A stretch of DNA of 23,884 nt from DATKKK01 sp964354625 (lineage in GTDB: Archaea > Thermoproteota > Bathyarchaeia > Bathyarchaeales > Bathycorpusculaceae), in NCBI GenBank assembly GCA_964354625.1, contig CAYHAK010000022.1, positions 1 to 23,884 on the forward strand, given 5' to 3'. The translations under genes were made by a program, and so were the position numbers. The notes beneath the pieces were generated by a model. That model saw nothing but the letters and a program-made list of their open reading frames with translations. It searched no databases and was not told the origin of the DNA. Of this stretch, positions 6,544 to 13,627 are shown piece by piece. How positions within the stretch are numbered: position 1 is the first letter of the stretch; each line of letters begins with the position of its first letter.

Positions 6544-7149
6544 CTATGGCGAAATACCAAGTTTCTGATAGATCTTCTGCTTGTTGGCTTCCACGTTCTT
6601 CGCGACGTCCATGAAGATGTTGTTGCCGTGCGAGTCGATGGCCACAGCCAGCGGCCCGAACTCTTCAACCTCAAAAATCCACATGGCCTCAGGCGTGCCC
6701 AAATCCAGCCACTCGACGCCCTTCACGCCCTTTATGGCCCTTGCCGCCAGAATCGCAGCGCCACCTGTGAACGCGCCATAGACCGCTCCGTACTTGGCCA
6801 TGGCGTCAGTAGTGCGCTTGCCCATTCCGCCCTTGCCGATGACCACGCGCACTTTGAAGTTCTTGATGAACTCGTCTTCGAACAGGTCCATGCGTGTGCT
6901 TGTAGTTGGGCCTGCCGCTACGGCTGTCCATTTGTCGCCATCTTTGCTGACGACGGGGCCGCAGTGGAAGACCGGTAGGCCTTCGAGATTCACGGGCAAA
7001 GGCTTGCCCTCCTTGAAGAATTCAAGCGCTCTCCTGTGTGCTTGGTCTCTGGCCGTCACGATTGTTCCGCTGACGTAGAGTACGTCGTTGACTTTGAGTT
7101 TGCGAACGTCTGCCTCCGATATTGGCGTCCTAAATTTGTATGTTGCCAT
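6544..7149 (-). CDS. fumB: Fumarate hydratase, Fe-S class I, beta subunit
   Basis: Beta subunit (C-terminal domain of single-chain class I fumarases) of the oxygen-sensitive 4Fe-4S fumarate hydratase, which interconverts fumarate and malate. Of 201 residues, normal for the separate archaeal subunit. Visible motifs are VSGTIVTARDQAHRRA at about 26-41, the substrate-loop AGPTTSTRM at about 79-87, and GKGGMGKRT at about 105-113. It lies 12 bases after the alpha subunit and the two must form one operon. The related class I L(+)-tartrate dehydratase has the same subunit plan and cannot be fully excluded from sequence, but fumarate is by far the more likely substrate. The reading starts at an ATG (7149). 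Confidence 0.92.
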   Translation of the reverse strand: MATYKFRTPISEADVRKLKVNDVLYVSGTIVTARDQAHRRALEFFKEGKPLPVNLEGLPVFHCGPVVSKDGDKWTAVAAGPTTSTRMDLFEDEFIKNFKVRVVIGKGGMGKRTTDAMAKYGAVYGAFTGGAAILAARAIKGVKGVEWLDLGTPEAMWIFEVEEFGPLAVAIDSHGNNIFMDVAKNVEANKQKIYQKLGISP

Positions 7150-7161
7150 TCGTGCATCACC

Positions 7162-8046
7162 TTACCAGTCCAGCTTGCGCGTGAGGTATTCCGCGGTGCC
7201 TTCTGCGCTAATTCGTGCAGTAGATCGTCTTGCAGCCCAGCAGTTGAAGGCCACCGCCGCCGGGAACGACGCCGGATGCCTGTACGCGAAGTCGATCTTC
7301 ACACCCAGAACCGTCGTCTTGCCGCCCAGCCCCATGGGGCCTATGCCAGTCATGTTCACCGCCTCGAATACTTCCTTTTCCAGTTTTGCGAGTTCGGGGT
7401 CAGGGTTCGGTTCGTTCAGAGGCCTCAGTAGCGCCTTCTTCGCCAGCTTCATGGAAATGTCTGCTCCACCTCCCACTGCAATGCCCAGAATGTTCGGCGG
7501 ACACGGTTGTGAGCCGGCCTTGACTACGGCGTCCACGACGAATTTCTTGAGTCCTTTGATGCCTTCGCCGGGCACGATCATGCCGCCTGTGCACACGTTT
7601 TCGCTGCCTCCGCCTTTCGTCATTACTGTGATCTCGATTTTGTCGCCGGGAACGATTTCCCAGTTCAAGTGCGGTATGTAGCGTCCTGTGTTGTCGCCGC
7701 TGTTTTTCTGGTCGAACGGGTTGACTGCGTTGGGTCGCAGGGGCACTTCTTTGGTGGCTCGTTTGACCGCGTTTATCAACGCGTCTTCCACCTTGTCCAG
7801 GTCTTTTGCTTTGGCGCCTGCTTTGATGTAGAAGATTATGGTGCCCGTGTCTTGGCACACTGGCGCCTTGTACTTTTCGGCAAGCTCAACGTTGTCCAAG
7901 ATGGCCTTGAGCTGCGTTTTGCCCGTCTCGCTCGTCTCTTCTGCATACGCCTTCTTCAGCGCCGCCTTCACGTCGTCAGGCAGATAGATTACCGCCTGCT
8001 TCAGAATGTTGAAACCAACAGTCTCAACGACTTTCGCCGTTTCCAA
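7162..8046 (-). CDS. fumA: Fumarate hydratase, Fe-S class I, alpha subunit
   Basis: Carries the 4Fe-4S cluster of the two-subunit fumarase. Three cysteines are placed as the family requires: VCQDTGT (Cys64), SENVCTGG (Cys152) and SQPCPPN (Cys182), counted from the chosen start. Other marks are RPNAVNPFDQKNSGDNTG, GGGADISMKLAKKALLRPL and GIGPMGLGGKTTVLGVK. The frame is open further upstream to 8166, but family members begin shortly before the KVVETVG helix. I chose the TTG at 8046, which has GAGG at suitable distance and gives 294 residues; the upstream extension is basic, poor in conservation signals and overlaps the promoter. A TATA-like CCATAAA lies at 8079-8085, inside an inverted repeat. 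Confidence 0.92.
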   Translation of the reverse strand: METAKVVETVGFNILKQAVIYLPDDVKAALKKAYAEETSETGKTQLKAILDNVELAEKYKAPVCQDTGTIIFYIKAGAKAKDLDKVEDALINAVKRATKEVPLRPNAVNPFDQKNSGDNTGRYIPHLNWEIVPGDKIEITVMTKGGGSENVCTGGMIVPGEGIKGLKKFVVDAVVKAGSQPCPPNILGIAVGGGADISMKLAKKALLRPLNEPNPDPELAKLEKEVFEAVNMTGIGPMGLGGKTTVLGVKIDFAYRHPASFPAAVAFNCWAARRSTARISAEGTAEYLTRKLDW

Positions 8047-8070
8047 AGTTTCCTCATCCCTCTTTTTTGG

Positions 8071-8095
8071 ACGGTTTGGTTTATGGAAAAACCGT
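8071..8095 (-). promoter_or_regulatory. Fumarase promoter: TATA box framed by an inverted repeat
   Basis: ACGGTTT at 8071-8077 and AAACCGT at 8089-8095 are exact reverse complements with 11 bases between them. The spacer contains a TATA-like element (CCATAAA on the minus strand, 8079-8085) about 33-39 bases before the proposed TTG start of the alpha subunit. A dimeric regulator bound here would cover the TATA box and block TBP, so this looks like a repressor operator. The arms are short and this has been judged by eye. Confidence 0.4.
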
Positions 8096-8191
8096 GTACT
8101 TATGTCTTGTCTTGAAGGCCTGCGTAAAGCGACGTACCAGTCACTTTTACTTATCTCTCCACGCACTATTGGCGGCGGCGTTTCGTGGGTC

Positions 8192-8200
8192 TTAAATATA
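8192..8200 (+). promoter_or_regulatory. TATA box of radA
   Basis: TTAAATATA is a near-ideal archaeal TATA element. Transcription would start about 25 bases downstream, near 8225, leaving a short leader before either the TTG at 8246 or the ATG at 8276. Confidence 0.55.
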
Positions 8201-8275
8201 GCTTTCTTTTACTGTTTCAGTCAGCCGAAGAAAGGGGAATTGTTGTTGACCGAAGAAGAGGAGAGAAAGGAGAGC

Positions 8276-9283
8276 ATGGAGGCAACCGGGGCGGTCGGGG
8301 CAGTTAGGAAGAAGTACGAGTTTCTCGAAGACCTTCCCGGCATAGGCCCGGCCACGGCGCAGAAGCTTCAGGAAATGGGTTTCCGCACCATAGAAGCGCT
8401 GGCCATGGCCACGGCGCGCGAGCTTGAACCCGCGGGCATAAGCGAGAAGAAGGCCTTTTCCGTCATCGAAGAGGCCCGAGGCTCAATCGGCGTCTCTTTC
8501 ATCAGGGCAGACGAGCTGCTCAGGATGCGCGAGAACGTTGTACGCTTGACCTCCGGAAGCAAGGCCGTGGACAGGCTTATCGGCGGTGGCCTCGAAACGC
8601 AGACGATAACCGAGTTTTACGGTGAGTACGGTACCGGCAAAAGCCAGGTCTGTCACCAGCTTTGTGTGAACGTACAGCTGCCTCCTGAAAGAGGCGGATT
8701 TGGCGGCGCTGTTTTGTACGTTGATACTGAGAACACTTTCAGAACTGAACGCATCGTGTCTATGTCTAAGCATCTAGGGCTTGACCCTGAAGAGGTTGTG
8801 AAGAACATCATATATGCTGAGGCTTACACGTCGGATCATCAAATGTTCCTTCTGAATAACGCTGACGAGATTATCAAGCAGAATAATGTGAAGTTGATTA
8901 TTGTTGATTCGTTGACGGCTCATTTCAGAAGCGAGTACATAGGCCGCGAGATGCTGGCTCCGAGGCAGCAGAGGCTGAACAAGCACATGCACAAGCTCAT
9001 CGGCCTCGCCCGAGCCTTCAACGCAGTAGCCGTCGTGACGAACCAGGTTATGTCGAAGCCTGACGTGTTTTTCGGTGATGCTATTCACCCGATTGGAGGG
9101 CATATTGTTGGACACACGAGCCACACGAGAATCTACTTGCGCCGGGCGTCGCATGGTCCTGTGCGCATTGCTCGTTTGGTTTCAAGTCCGTATTTGCCTG
9201 ACGGAGAGGAAATCTTTAAAGTTACGGAGGACGGCATAGAGGATGCCTCCGAAGAGGATAAAGTCAAGCCTCGTGGTCGCTGA
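8276..9283 (+). CDS. radA: DNA repair and recombination protein RadA
   Basis: Archaeal RecA/Rad51-family recombinase that forms filaments on single-stranded DNA and drives strand exchange; cytosolic. Domains in order: helix-hairpin-helix N-terminal domain (LEDLPGIGPATAQKLQEMGF, about 17-36), the FIRA polymerisation motif (75-78, FxxA type), Walker A GEYGTGKS (116-123), Walker B LIIVD (207-211), loop regions with MLAPRQQRLNKH, and the C-terminal NQVMSKPD and GGHIVGHTSHTRIYLRR. Length is 335 residues from the ATG at 8276. A TTG at 8246 preceded by AGGGG would add 10 mostly acidic residues and is also possible. No intein interrupts the motifs. The next gene begins 2 bases after the stop, so the two are surely coupled. 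Confidence 0.96.
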   Translation: MEATGAVGAVRKKYEFLEDLPGIGPATAQKLQEMGFRTIEALAMATARELEPAGISEKKAFSVIEEARGSIGVSFIRADELLRMRENVVRLTSGSKAVDRLIGGGLETQTITEFYGEYGTGKSQVCHQLCVNVQLPPERGGFGGAVLYVDTENTFRTERIVSMSKHLGLDPEEVVKNIIYAEAYTSDHQMFLLNNADEIIKQNNVKLIIVDSLTAHFRSEYIGREMLAPRQQRLNKHMHKLIGLARAFNAVAVVTNQVMSKPDVFFGDAIHPIGGHIVGHTSHTRIYLRRASHGPVRIARLVSSPYLPDGEEIFKVTEDGIEDASEEDKVKPRGR

Positions 9284-9285
9284 GC

Positions 9286-9732
9286 ATGCCTGTTCCTCAA
9301 GCCTTGGTAACACGGTTCTTCCAGCTGATAGTGAACAGACAGTTTACCGAGGCTGAGCGCGAGCTTGAAAGGCTGAAGCAGAAGATGCACAAGACCGAAT
9401 GGAACCGAGGCTACTTCAGAGCGCTTTATGGCATGTACCTGTCTCGCAAGACAAACGGCGACGCCTACGCCTTCTTCCCGAAGCTGGATTTGACTGACAA
9501 GGCTGCACTGCATGGCTACAAGCGCGAATTTCTAGATCACGTGGACAGCAAGCTTCATGGAGATTTCGATCGAGGCTTCTTTTCGGCTTGGGCGGAATGT
9601 ATGCGGGTGCTGGGCAGGATGGATATTCCGAAGGCCAGTAACATGGCGGCTGAAGAAGGTAAACTGCAGATGCTAAAGAGCGACGCAAGCCAAGCAACTA
9701 TGGAGAATTTCATCCAAGAAGAAGAGGATTAG
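9286..9732 (+). CDS. Unknown helical protein coupled to radA
   Basis: 148 residues, starting 2 bases after the radA stop. I do not recognise a family. The sequence is hydrophilic and mostly helical by eye, with no membrane segment and no cysteines to suggest a metal site. The N-terminus (ALVTRFFQLIVNRQFTEAERELERLKQKM) looks like a helical hairpin of the TPR-like kind, and W and aromatic residues recur (EWNRGYFRALYGMYL, FDRGFFSAWAECMRVLG), suggesting a second similar unit. The end is acidic (FIQEEED). Its position makes a role with RadA, for instance as an accessory or regulatory partner, the simplest idea, but nothing in the sequence proves it. Its stop codon is part of a palindrome shared with the next gene. 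Confidence 0.8.
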   Translation: MPVPQALVTRFFQLIVNRQFTEAERELERLKQKMHKTEWNRGYFRALYGMYLSRKTNGDAYAFFPKLDLTDKAALHGYKREFLDHVDSKLHGDFDRGFFSAWAECMRVLGRMDIPKASNMAAEEGKLQMLKSDASQATMENFIQEEED

Positions 9733-9741
9733 CGCGCGCTA
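9730..9741. repeat. Palindrome TAGCGCGCGCTA made of two facing stop codons
   Basis: A perfect 12-base palindrome. The first TAG ends the radA-linked gene (+) and the last three bases, CTA, are the TAG stop of the membrane protein gene (-). The middle is alternating CG, the same kind of run seen in other gaps of this window. Confidence 0.8.
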
Positions 9742-10050
9742 GACGCCGTAAACCTGTGTCAGTAACGTGTAAAACAGGACCCAGAAGGCTAGCCAAGCGA
9801 AGAAGTAGACGCCTATTCCCGTTGTCATAAGCTTCGTGGGCTTTTCGACCTTCGTTAGGAACTTCATTTTTATGATGTAGTATGAGATGAGGTAGACTGC
9901 GAGCGCGATGGACATGCTGTTTATGAAGGTTGTGTAGTTGAAGTTTACGGTTGTGATTTCGCCGGTTGCGACCACGTAGCCTGTGCACAACAGGGCAGCG
10001 ACCACGCCTAGACTCAGCCTCGACCAGTAAATCACCTGCAAAGGCCTCAT
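9739..10050 (-). CDS. Small three-helix membrane protein, unknown
   Basis: About 103 residues from the ATG at 10050, which has GGAG about 9 bases upstream; a TTG at 10083 would add 11 residues but would overlap the promoter region. Three hydrophobic helices are visible: VIYWSRLSLGVVAALLCTGYVV, MSIALAVYLISYYIIKMKF and TGIGVYFFAWLAFWVLFYTLL. Between helices 1 and 2 is a short polar loop with NFNYTTF, and between 2 and 3 a basic loop (TKVEKPTK) that should face the cytoplasm. Small proteins of this appearance occur widely in archaea without known function. TTTAAA at 10091-10096 could be its TATA box. The gene faces the radA operon and is divergent from the NFACT gene. Confidence 0.72.
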   Translation of the reverse strand: MRPLQVIYWSRLSLGVVAALLCTGYVVATGEITTVNFNYTTFINSMSIALAVYLISYYIIKMKFLTKVEKPTKLMTTGIGVYFFAWLAFWVLFYTLLTQVYGV

Positions 10051-10120
10051 GACCAACCAACAACTCCGCAACTTATATTCCAAATCCAGATTTAAAGATA
10101 CCTATAACCACGTCACTATA

Positions 10121-10129
10121 GCGCGCGCG
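10121..10129. repeat. Alternating CG run between divergent promoters
   Basis: GCGCGCGCG preceded by CTATA, between the small membrane protein gene (-) and the NFACT gene (+), upstream of both TATA-like boxes. Confidence 0.7.
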
Positions 10130-10155
10130 AGATTTCCACGCGGCGTTGGAGTGCC

Positions 10156-10163
10156 TATTTATA
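10156..10163 (+). promoter_or_regulatory. TATA box of the NFACT/Rqc2 gene
   Basis: TATTTATA lies 37-44 bases before the TTG start at 10200, in the short region between divergent promoters. The same region holds an alternating CG run at 10121-10129. Confidence 0.45.
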
Positions 10164-10199
10164 GTCTTTTGAGGCATATCCTACCGAAAGTGGGCCGAG

Positions 10200-12248
10200 T
10201 TGTCTAGGAAGGAGTTCACGAGCTTCGACGTGGCCGCAGTCACCCGCGAACTGGGAGAGGCTATCTCTGATTCCCGCGTGAGCAACATCTACCAACTCGA
10301 TGTGGGTACCTTCATTCTGAAACTGCACAAGGCGAACTCTCCTCCGCTAGGCTTGGTTTTGGAGGCTGGCAGAAGACTACATCTGACTTCCTACGCTTTG
10401 GAGAAGCCTTCGACTCCGCCTGCGTTCTGCATGGCCTTAAGAAAATACCTGCGCGACGCTTGGCTGACGAGCGTGGAGCAGTACGAGTTTGAGCGAATCG
10501 TCACGTTCCAATTCAAAACTAGGGAGGGCGGAGTGCAGCTTATTTTGGAGCTTTTCGGCGACGGAAACGTTATCCTAATCAGCGAAAAGGGTGTGATACT
10601 GCAGGCTTTGAGCTACAAGCGCATGCGGGACAGGAACATTCTGCGAGGCGAGGCCTTCGTCTTTCCGCCTGCCAGCGGCAACAACCCATTCAAAATCACC
10701 AAAGACGTGCTAGGCGAAGGCTTGAGAGCGCTTGGCAATGTTGAGGTTGTTCGTGCGGCCGCAAGGTTCTTGGGTGTTGGCGGCGTCTACTCTGAGGAGA
10801 TTCTGCTGAGGGCGGGAATCGACAAGACCAAGCCATGCAACGCCTTGAGCAATGCTGATGTTAATGCTGTCTTTGAGGCCTTGCAGGGATTACTTTTGCT
10901 AGTCAAGAGTGGCACCTTGGAGCCTGCGGTTGTCATGGATGAGGCAGGTAATTTCGTTGACGTCGTGCCCCTCAAACTCAGACGTTACAAGAGCCTCAAG
11001 CATCAGATCTATCCGAGCTCCAATGAGGCTTTGGACGAGTTCTACGCAAGAGTCGGCACCATCGAAAAAGCCACGGCAGGCCCCGAAGTGGGCACGCTGG
11101 AAAGAGAAGCAGACAGACTCAAGCGAATCATCGAAAGCCAAGAGAAAACCATGGCAGAGGCCGAGGCAAACGCAAAACAGGATAAACGCATCGGCGACAC
11201 TGTCTATGCATGTAACATCGAGTTGCAGGCACTGCTAGACAGATTCTTGATCGAGGAACAGGCTGGAAAAGACCGGAAGGCAACTGCTTCTGAAGTGTTG
11301 GCAGAGAAGAAAGCTGGATTGAAATCGGCATCGCTGTTCGAATCCTTCGACGCCAGAAGCTTGTCGATTGGCGTTTCAGCGGAGGGTTTAGCCTTCAGTC
11401 TGGCTTTGCACAAGAGCCTGTTCGAGAATGCTGCCAAATACTACGAGCGAGGCAAACAGGCTAGCCAAAAAATGGCTGGTGCAGCAAATGCGCTTGATGA
11501 GTCTCGCAAGAAGCTGGCTGAGGTTGAAGCGAAGCTCAAACAGGCTGGAGCCTCACAAACGGCAAGGCCAGCCGAAGCGTTGGAGGAGCTTGCCAAACGC
11601 AAAGTCAAAAGCAAAGAGTGGTTTGAGAAGTTCCGCTGGTTCCTCTCCTCAGACGGTTTTCTGGTGGTCTCGGGCAAGGACGCCGTCAGCAACGAAGTCC
11701 TCATCAAAAAGCATACAGAGGCATGGGACATAGTTTTCCACAGCGACGTGATCGGTGCGCCTTTCGTCGCCGTCAAGACCGAAGGCAAGGAACCCACAAA
11801 ACAGGTTCTGCGTGAAGCAGCCGAGTTTGCTGCTGCTTTCTCTAGAGGCTGGCGCGAAGGCTTCGGAAGCATAGACGTCTACTGGGTCAAACCTGAACAG
11901 CTCACCAAGAAAGGGCCCTCAGGCGAGTACGTACCGCACGGAGCCTTCGTCGTAAACGGAAAACGAAACTGGCAACGCAACACACCGCTCAGAACAGCTA
12001 TCGGATTCACTGACAAAGACGGCGAAATCAACTTCGTCGGAGGCCCAATCGACGCAGTCAAAGCCAAAATGGGAAAGTACTTAGTGATTGGGCCTGGAGA
12101 CATGAGCGGAAAAGAGCTACCGAAACAAATCCTCAGCGCGTTGGCCGCAAAAGCGCCAGAGGCAATCCGAGGAAAGATCTCGAAAGCTTCAGCCGAGAAA
12201 ATAAGAGAATTCATCCCCTACGGCACAGGAAGAATCCAAAAAGACTAG
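10200..12248 (+). CDS. rqcH: NFACT/Rqc2-family ribosome rescue protein
   Basis: Homologue of bacterial RqcH and eukaryotic Rqc2/NEMF, which bind the 50S/60S subunit with stalled peptidyl-tRNA and add C-terminal tails to the nascent chain. Of 682 residues. Parts seen: NFACT-N domain with YQLDVGTFILKLHK and FCMALRKYLRDAW (about 31-90), a helix-hairpin-helix-like middle (about 165-235), long coiled coils (about 295-325 and 410-470), and the NFACT-R domain starting at FRWFLSSDGFLVVSGKDA (about 478-495) with the later HGAFVVNGKRNW. The start is TTG at 10200; the protein then begins with SRKEFTSFDVAAVTREL as expected. The place where homologues carry the Asp-Arg pair needed for tRNA binding reads YEFERIV, so Asp appears replaced by Glu. 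Alone in its transcription unit, perhaps with the mini-protein downstream. Confidence 0.92.
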   Translation: MSRKEFTSFDVAAVTRELGEAISDSRVSNIYQLDVGTFILKLHKANSPPLGLVLEAGRRLHLTSYALEKPSTPPAFCMALRKYLRDAWLTSVEQYEFERIVTFQFKTREGGVQLILELFGDGNVILISEKGVILQALSYKRMRDRNILRGEAFVFPPASGNNPFKITKDVLGEGLRALGNVEVVRAAARFLGVGGVYSEEILLRAGIDKTKPCNALSNADVNAVFEALQGLLLLVKSGTLEPAVVMDEAGNFVDVVPLKLRRYKSLKHQIYPSSNEALDEFYARVGTIEKATAGPEVGTLEREADRLKRIIESQEKTMAEAEANAKQDKRIGDTVYACNIELQALLDRFLIEEQAGKDRKATASEVLAEKKAGLKSASLFESFDARSLSIGVSAEGLAFSLALHKSLFENAAKYYERGKQASQKMAGAANALDESRKKLAEVEAKLKQAGASQTARPAEALEELAKRKVKSKEWFEKFRWFLSSDGFLVVSGKDAVSNEVLIKKHTEAWDIVFHSDVIGAPFVAVKTEGKEPTKQVLREAAEFAAAFSRGWREGFGSIDVYWVKPEQLTKKGPSGEYVPHGAFVVNGKRNWQRNTPLRTAIGFTDKDGEINFVGGPIDAVKAKMGKYLVIGPGDMSGKELPKQILSALAAKAPEAIRGKISKASAEKIREFIPYGTGRIQKD

Positions 12249-12335
12249 ATCATACGGCTGGCCTCTTGTAGGGCTCATATTCACGTTTCGAAATAGCATA
12301 CTCCACACTCTAGACACGCTGGAGCGCATTTCCGT

Positions 12336-12422
12336 ATGGGCAAGCCAAAGAAAGAAGAGTCTAAAGAGCAGAAGAAGACAACGCAAGAGAAATCCTCATG
12401 CAGTTGCGGCTGCCACGACTAG
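12336..12422 (+). CDS. 28-residue cysteine-tailed mini-protein
   Basis: ATG at 12336, TAG at 12420-12422; GGAG at 12321-12324 is 11 bases upstream. The peptide is extremely hydrophilic, with a Lys/Glu/Gln-rich first part (GKPKKEESKEQKK) and then SSCSCGCHD, a compact CxCxCH cluster that could bind zinc or another soft metal. It lies 87 bases behind the NFACT gene on the same strand. The composition is far from random for this region and the cluster sits exactly at the C-terminus, which favours a real gene. Function unknown; a metal-binding or redox tag-like role is a guess. Confidence 0.55.
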   Translation: MGKPKKEESKEQKKTTQEKSSCSCGCHD

Positions 12423-12505
12423 GAAGCCACACAAACACCAAACCGCAACTCCCATTTTTCAAACCACATACTCATGCAAAGGAGAGTTTGTATCAAGAGT
12501 TGAAC

Positions 12506-12514
12506 CGCGCGCGC
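12506..12514. repeat. Alternating CG run upstream of the galT-like gene
   Basis: CGCGCGCGC, about 25 bases before the TATA-like CTAAATG of the galT-like gene and therefore in an upstream promoter position. Confidence 0.7.
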
Positions 12515-12586
12515 ACTGTGTGTGCGATCTTCGGAAAACGCTAAATGCCAATGCCCCCCTAATCTAGCCTCCAACGTGAATTCGCC

Positions 12587-13627
12587 ATGGGCTACAACGA
12601 GCTTCGCAAAGACTATCTGCTTGCCCGTTGGGTAGTCATCGCCACCGAACGCGGACGAAGACCCACCGATTTTATGAAGAAAGATCGAGAAAAGGCCAAA
12701 ACCGCCGGTTGCCCGATGTGCCCAGGCAACGAGCACATGACTCCGCCTGCGCTCCTCGTCTACCTCAAGAAAGGCGGACAAATCCGGAAAACCCAAGACA
12801 AAGGCGAAGCAAGACAGAAGGACTGGCTTGTCCGCTGCATACCCAACCTGTACCCAGCCTTCACCCCGCCAAAAGAAAAGATCAGCCTCAAACAGATCAT
12901 GCAAACCAGCGAGCTAGGCCAAGCAGTCGGCCATCACGAAGTCATAGTAGAATCACCAAACCATGACGAACACCCGGCAGACGCAAGAATCCCACAACTA
13001 ACACTCGTCATAGACGCCTACATTGACAGACTGCGCGAACTCTCCAAGAAGCCCTACGTTAAATACGTCTCAATCTTCCGCAACCACGGCCTAGAAGCAG
13101 GTGCATCGCTGTCGCATGCCCACAGCCAAATCATAGCCACACCATTCATACCGAAAACAGTGGAAGAAGAATTGAAAGCAAGCAAACGATTCTACGCGAA
13201 GAACAGGAAATGCGTATTCTGCGGCGTAATCAAGAAGGAATGCAAAGGCCATCGGCTCATACTCGAAAATAACCATTTCGCGGCGTTCGCGCCTTACGCA
13301 AGCATCAACCCCCTCGAATTCTGGATACTCCCCAAGAAACACCAAGCCACACTCCTGAACATGACACAGGCCGAAACGAAGGCACTTGCGGAAACGCTCA
13401 AAACATGCCTATCCGCACTGAAGAAGCTCGTCAACGATCCGCCCTACAACTATGGAATCCACCTTGCCATCGGCAAGAACGCAGGTAAACACTACCACTG
13501 GCATCTGGAAGTTTATCCGAAACTTGCCATATGGGCAGGATTCGAGAAGAGCACAGGCATCTACATAAACACCGTGACACCCGAAGCCACGGCAGAAAGC
13601 CTCAGAAAAACCATTTCAGCGAACTAG
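12587..13627 (+). CDS. galT: Galactose-1-phosphate uridylyltransferase-like (HIT superfamily)
   Basis: Moves a nucleotidyl group between a nucleotide sugar and a hexose 1-phosphate; Leloir-type pathway or a related sugar-phosphate step. Of 346 residues, normal for GalT. The N-terminus reads YNELRKDYLLARWVVIATER. Two zinc-type cysteine pairs are CPMC (42-45) and CVFC (209-212). The nucleophilic motif is GASLSHAHSQ with His179 as the histidine that carries UMP. The second HIT-like half ends with GKHYHWHLEVYPK. Archaeal members can be GalT proper or ADP/UDP-sugar phosphorylase-like, so donor specificity is uncertain. A TATA-like CTAAATG at 12541-12547 lies about 40 bases before the ATG. It converges with, and overlaps by 12 bases, the glycogen-debranching gene, which fits a shared role in sugar storage. 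Confidence 0.9.
   Translation: MGYNELRKDYLLARWVVIATERGRRPTDFMKKDREKAKTAGCPMCPGNEHMTPPALLVYLKKGGQIRKTQDKGEARQKDWLVRCIPNLYPAFTPPKEKISLKQIMQTSELGQAVGHHEVIVESPNHDEHPADARIPQLTLVIDAYIDRLRELSKKPYVKYVSIFRNHGLEAGASLSHAHSQIIATPFIPKTVEEELKASKRFYAKNRKCVFCGVIKKECKGHRLILENNHFAAFAPYASINPLEFWILPKKHQATLLNMTQAETKALAETLKTCLSALKKLVNDPPYNYGIHLAIGKNAGKHYHWHLEVYPKLAIWAGFEKSTGIYINTVTPEATAESLRKTISAN

Noticed and set aside
8046..8166. N-terminal extension of the fumarase alpha subunit to 8166
   Set aside because: The extra 40 residues are basic, not family-like and cover the TATA box and inverted repeat; the internal TTG with a Shine-Dalgarno is a better start.
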